A DNA stretch of 64,000 bases from Bacteroidota bacterium. GTDB lineage: Bacteria; Bacteroidota; Bacteroidia; Bacteroidales; Lentimicrobiaceae. Of this stretch, positions 60,927 to 64,000 are shown piece by piece. Location of the stretch: assembly GCA_009773455.1 (NCBI GenBank), contig WSXU01000006.1:186001-250000 (forward strand), in the 5' to 3' direction. The notes under the pieces are model-generated. The model was not told the origin of the DNA. It searched no databases and saw nothing but the letters and a program-made list of their open reading frames with translations. Both the position numbers and the translations under genes were made by a program. How positions within the stretch are numbered: the first letter of the stretch is position 1; the number at the start of each line of letters is the position of its first letter.

Positions 60927-61679
60927 ATGTCATCAAAAGTAATCATTGAGGTTTGTGCAGGTTCTGTTGAATCTGCCATTGCTGCTTCAAAAGGCGGAGC
61001 CAGCCGGATAGAGCTCTGCAGTGCCTTGTCGGAGGGTGGACTGACCCCATCACAGGCAATGATTGAATATGCAACTACAAACCTGAAAATCAAGACTTTT
61101 GTACTGATCAGGCCAAGATCCGGTGATTTCAGCTACAGCCGGGCTGAATTTGAAGTCATAAAATCGGATATTTTTTCTGCAAAGGCAAAAGGAGCTCATG
61201 GGATAGTCACCGGAATGCTGAATACTGATGGCAGCATAGACACCTGCCGCATGAAAGAGGTAGTTGAAATGGCCCATCCCATGCAGGTTACATTCCACAG
61301 GGCGTTCGACCTTGCCAAAGATCCTTACGACGCCCTTGAAGTAATTATATCCCTGGGTTGCAGCAGAATCCTGACTTCAGGTATGGCCCCGACTGCCATT
61401 GAAGGTGTTGAACTTATTTCCGGACTTGTAAAACAAGCTGGTTCCAGGATTTTAATTATGCCCGGAAGCGGGATAAATGCCTCCAATCTTGAGGAACTGC
61501 ATTCAAAAACAGGTGCTCATGAATTTCATTTGTCGGCATCCTCAGCAACCCAGAGCAGAATGGTTTACAGAAAACAGGGGATTAAAATGGGCAGTGGAGC
61601 CGGCGATGAATACAATTTCACCCAGACGGATAAAAATCTGGTTTCAGAACTCTGTGCATTGGCCGCCCGCTTAGTCTGA
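60927..61679 (+). CDS. cutC: CutC family protein
   Basis: From MSSKVIIEVCAGSVESAIAA (60927; an earlier ATG at 60915 adds four residues) the protein has 250 residues. It has GGASRIELCSALSEGGLTPS, VLIRPRSGDFSYSRAEFEVI and VTFHRAFDLAKDPYDALEVI, plus the late MPGSGINASNLEEL, all CutC TIM-barrel signatures. CutC was linked to copper tolerance, but the role is uncertain and a metabolic function is possible. Monocistronic. Confidence 0.92.
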   Translation: MSSKVIIEVCAGSVESAIAASKGGASRIELCSALSEGGLTPSQAMIEYATTNLKIKTFVLIRPRSGDFSYSRAEFEVIKSDIFSAKAKGAHGIVTGMLNTDGSIDTCRMKEVVEMAHPMQVTFHRAFDLAKDPYDALEVIISLGCSRILTSGMAPTAIEGVELISGLVKQAGSRILIMPGSGINASNLEELHSKTGAHEFHLSASSATQSRMVYRKQGIKMGSGAGDEYNFTQTDKNLVSELCALAARLV

Positions 61680-61910
61680 TCTGATTTTGCCGGTATGATT
61701 TCACTTCAAGTATATTTTCCATGAAATATCGCTGGAATGCCAATAAAATCGGGTTCATCGATTGCTTTCTCTCCTGACCTTCCGATCTAACCTGAATGGA
61801 AAAGTGCTGTCATCGCCATAATAACAATGATCAACTTTTTTGTTTATGTTATTTAGAATTATTATAAACAATTTTGACTCGAGTTGTGTTTATTTAATAA
61901 ACTCAACGAT

Positions 61911-64000
61911 ATGAAAACAAAGCTACTTTTCTCAAGTATATCCATATTCCTGTTTCTCGGTTCATTAGTCACTTCGTATGCGCAGGTTCAGGTAATTTCA
62001 CCTAACGGTGGTGAAAACTGGGTCAATGGGTCTGAAGTCAGTGTTTTATGGACATGTGAAAACGACTTTGATTATTATTCCATTGAATTCTCCTATGACA
62101 ACGGGGCAAACTATTATGTACTGGATTATGTTTATGGCGAGGCCGGCACAAATGTAACTTCCTGGATTATCAATTATGCTGCTACAGATGAAGCCAAAAT
62201 CCGGGTTTCCAATTACAGTGATCCATCAATTTCTGATGAAAGTGATGGAACCTTTTCTGTTGTCAATCCAACGTATTACATTTATAATCCATATGCAGGG
62301 GCGGTATTTTACCAGAACAATGAAATCATCGTTCAATGGTATACCTCTAACAGTAACCCGACCAATGTTGAATTTTCATCAGATAACGGTTTAACCTGGG
62401 TTCAGGTAGGAAACGGCATTTCAGGTGAAATCCATTATTTTGAAGCCCCGGTGGTAAATTCCAATCAGTGTGTTGTAAAAGTCTCTGATGCCACCAACCC
62501 GGCTGATTTCAATCTGAGTCAGGTTTTTTCGGTGATTCCGGTTCCTGAACTGTCCCTGGTCAGTCCGAACGGTGGTGAAACCTGGAACTATGGTGAATTA
62601 TCCTCTGTTTCCTGGACAGGAACGAACATCAGCCCATATGTTGATCTGGAAATTTCATCGGATGATGGTCAGACCTGGCAGTCATTCTGGTATGCAGAAA
62701 GCTCCCCCACAGGTGGGAGCGCTATGGTAGAAACTCCTATGATAAATACGGAAACAGCCCGTATCAGGATATCCGATTATAATTACCCTGCCGCTTACGA
62801 TATCAGTGATGCCGGCTTTACGATCAATGTGCCGCCGTTCATCATTTATTCTCCGACTGCCGGTAATACCTATTATACAGGTCAAACTTTGACAGTTTCA
62901 TGGTTCACGGTTAATCCGGTGGTTACTGATATTGAGATATCGCTTGACAATGGCCTTAATTTTCAGACACTTGCAACCGATCTACCTTCAAATTCAGGCT
63001 ATTATGATGTTGTTTTACCATCTGCAGCCTCTGATAATTGTATAATAAAAATAGTAGACAGTAGTAACCCTGAATCCTATGCTTTGAGCCAGGTATTCAG
63101 GATCGTTGAGGCTCCTGTTCTCACATTGATCCAACCAAACGGTGGAGAATTATGGGACAATGACTCAACCTATACCATTGGCTGGACCTATACAGGTGAA
63201 GTTCCGGAATACACCTATCTTATGATAGATTTTTCAGCTGACAATGGAAACAGCTGGGAGAATATTGGTTTTCTTTATTACTATGAAAACGAAAATTCGT
63301 TCAGCTGGACTACTCCTGTGCAGACTTCAGATTCATGTCTGATAAGAATATCCGATTATTACTACCCGTACATTTCAGCGATGAGCCAGTCGGTATTCTC
63401 CATCAGTGAAATTCCTGAACTGGATATATGTATGGTCAGTGTTGATTCTGCTTCAGGTAAAAATGTTATTGTCTGGAATAAATCAGACAGCGATCTGATT
63501 TCAGAATATGTTATTCTGAAGGAAGGAAATGAGACTGACATTTATGAGGAAGTCGGCAGTGTTCCGTCGGATGCAGTATCAACATTCATTGATAACGGAT
63601 CCAATCCCAGGGAGAAAGCCACACGCTATAAACTGACTTTCCGCGACGCACAGGGAAATCTCTATGGAACCGGTTCCCTTCACCAGACGATTCACCTTTC
63701 CATCAGCCAGGGAGTTGGCAATACCTGGAACCTGAACTGGAATCCATACCTTGGTTTCCCGGTGAGTTCCTATAACATCTACCGTGGAAGTAATTCAGAA
63801 GACATGCAGCTTTTGGGAACTGTTTCGGGTAATTTTACCTCTTATACTGACCTCAATGCCCAGCCTGGTGTTGTTTACTATATGGTTGAAGTGATTAATC
63901 CCAATGATTGTAATCCTGAAGGGTTAAAATCAGGGAAATACAGCAGTTCAATTTCAAATATTGCGACCAATAATGCTCTTGGGATTGACAATAAACCAAA
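61911..64000 (+). CDS. secreted repeat protein (Kre9/KNH-like domains), 3' end beyond window
   Basis: An ATG at 61911 opens a frame of at least 696 residues without a stop to the right edge. Signal peptide (MKTKLLFSSISIFLFLGSLV, cleavage after SYAQ) and at least four copies of a ~105-residue beta domain: ISPNGGENWVNGSEVSVLW, LVSPNGGETWNYGELSSVSW, YSPTAGNTYYTGQTLTVSW and IQPNGGELWDNDSTYTIGW, each followed by FSSDNGLTWVQVG-like strands. The repeat matches the Ser-Thr-rich (Kre9/KNH) cell-wall domain. A fibronectin-like part follows at about 510-670. A T9SS sorting domain is expected past the edge. Likely surface or extracellular. Confidence 0.85.
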   Translation, partial: MKTKLLFSSISIFLFLGSLVTSYAQVQVISPNGGENWVNGSEVSVLWTCENDFDYYSIEFSYDNGANYYVLDYVYGEAGTNVTSWIINYAATDEAKIRVSNYSDPSISDESDGTFSVVNPTYYIYNPYAGAVFYQNNEIIVQWYTSNSNPTNVEFSSDNGLTWVQVGNGISGEIHYFEAPVVNSNQCVVKVSDATNPADFNLSQVFSVIPVPELSLVSPNGGETWNYGELSSVSWTGTNISPYVDLEISSDDGQTWQSFWYAESSPTGGSAMVETPMINTETARIRISDYNYPAAYDISDAGFTINVPPFIIYSPTAGNTYYTGQTLTVSWFTVNPVVTDIEISLDNGLNFQTLATDLPSNSGYYDVVLPSAASDNCIIKIVDSSNPESYALSQVFRIVEAPVLTLIQPNGGELWDNDSTYTIGWTYTGEVPEYTYLMIDFSADNGNSWENIGFLYYYENENSFSWTTPVQTSDSCLIRISDYYYPYISAMSQSVFSISEIPELDICMVSVDSASGKNVIVWNKSDSDLISEYVILKEGNETDIYEEVGSVPSDAVSTFIDNGSNPREKATRYKLTFRDAQGNLYGTGSLHQTIHLSISQGVGNTWNLNWNPYLGFPVSSYNIYRGSNSEDMQLLGTVSGNFTSYTDLNAQPGVVYYMVEVINPNDCNPEGLKSGKYSSSISNIATNNALGIDNKP

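Noticed and set aside
1-64000. tRNA, rRNA, CRISPR arrays, insertion sequences, prophage
   Set aside because: I looked through the gaps on both strands and saw no cloverleaf, rRNA core sequence, regular repeat-spacer pattern, transposase or phage gene. XerD at 58.5 kb looks like a housekeeping recombinase.

Overview
The window comes from a member of the Bacteroidota, most like the Bacteroidales/Marinilabiliales. The evidence is type IX secretion (T9SS) cargo with C-terminal sorting domains, the bamD-rpoZ-coaBC-DUF4835-recN gene order, the rpmG-DUF4295-ftsY-rimO block, the Rpb6-like omega subunit, and promoters of the TTTG-N19..22-TAnnTTTG type with little Shine-Dalgarno signal. The genus cannot be fixed from sequence alone. 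I saw no tRNA, rRNA, CRISPR array, insertion sequence or prophage.

Layout. 1-3.6 kb (minus): a FemAB-like acyltransferase and two cobalamin-binding radical SAM enzymes in one tight operon that runs off the left edge. 4-6 kb: an ArsM-like methyltransferase and a HepT/MntA (HEPN/MNT) toxin-antitoxin pair. 6-16.6 kb (all minus): an electron-transfer block with two acyl-CoA dehydrogenases, two different ETF alpha/beta pairs, and a split membrane iron-sulfur ETF:menaquinone oxidoreductase. Electrons from acyl-CoA oxidation would pass through ETF to the quinone pool. 17-23.4 kb: a TonB C-terminal domain protein, then fabI, recN, the DUF4835/PorD gene, coaBC, rpoZ and bamD. 23.5-26.2 kb: photolyase and a divergent alpha-oxoamine synthase. 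26.3-29.9 kb: an AT-rich stretch of unrecognised secreted proteins.

30-45.4 kb: a CotH-kinase/lamin-tail T9SS protein, a class IV aminotransferase, a eukaryote-type glycogen branching enzyme, small membrane proteins, a PID-CTERM-like peptide, a giant BNR/PKD/GEVED T9SS protein split by a one-base frameshift, and a TPR-LuxR-type regulator. 45.5-49.3 kb: a HEAT-like protein, a ~320-nt candidate structured RNA with its own promoter and terminator, an S1-like protein, and an RSH (p)ppGpp synthetase whose hydrolase site is degenerate. 49.4-52 kb: floA-nfeD, an M48 metalloprotease lipoprotein and clpS. 52.1-61.7 kb: Nudix hydrolase, beta-lactamase-like hydrolase, hotdog thioesterase, MORN protein, rimO, ftsY, DUF4295, rpmG, xerD, an acidic protein, an SDR and cutC. 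61.9 kb to the right edge: an open-ended secreted repeat protein.

The best candidate for something undescribed is the RNA at about 46.1-46.4 kb. Next come the radical SAM/acyltransferase operon, the synthetase-only RSH and the doubled ETF system.
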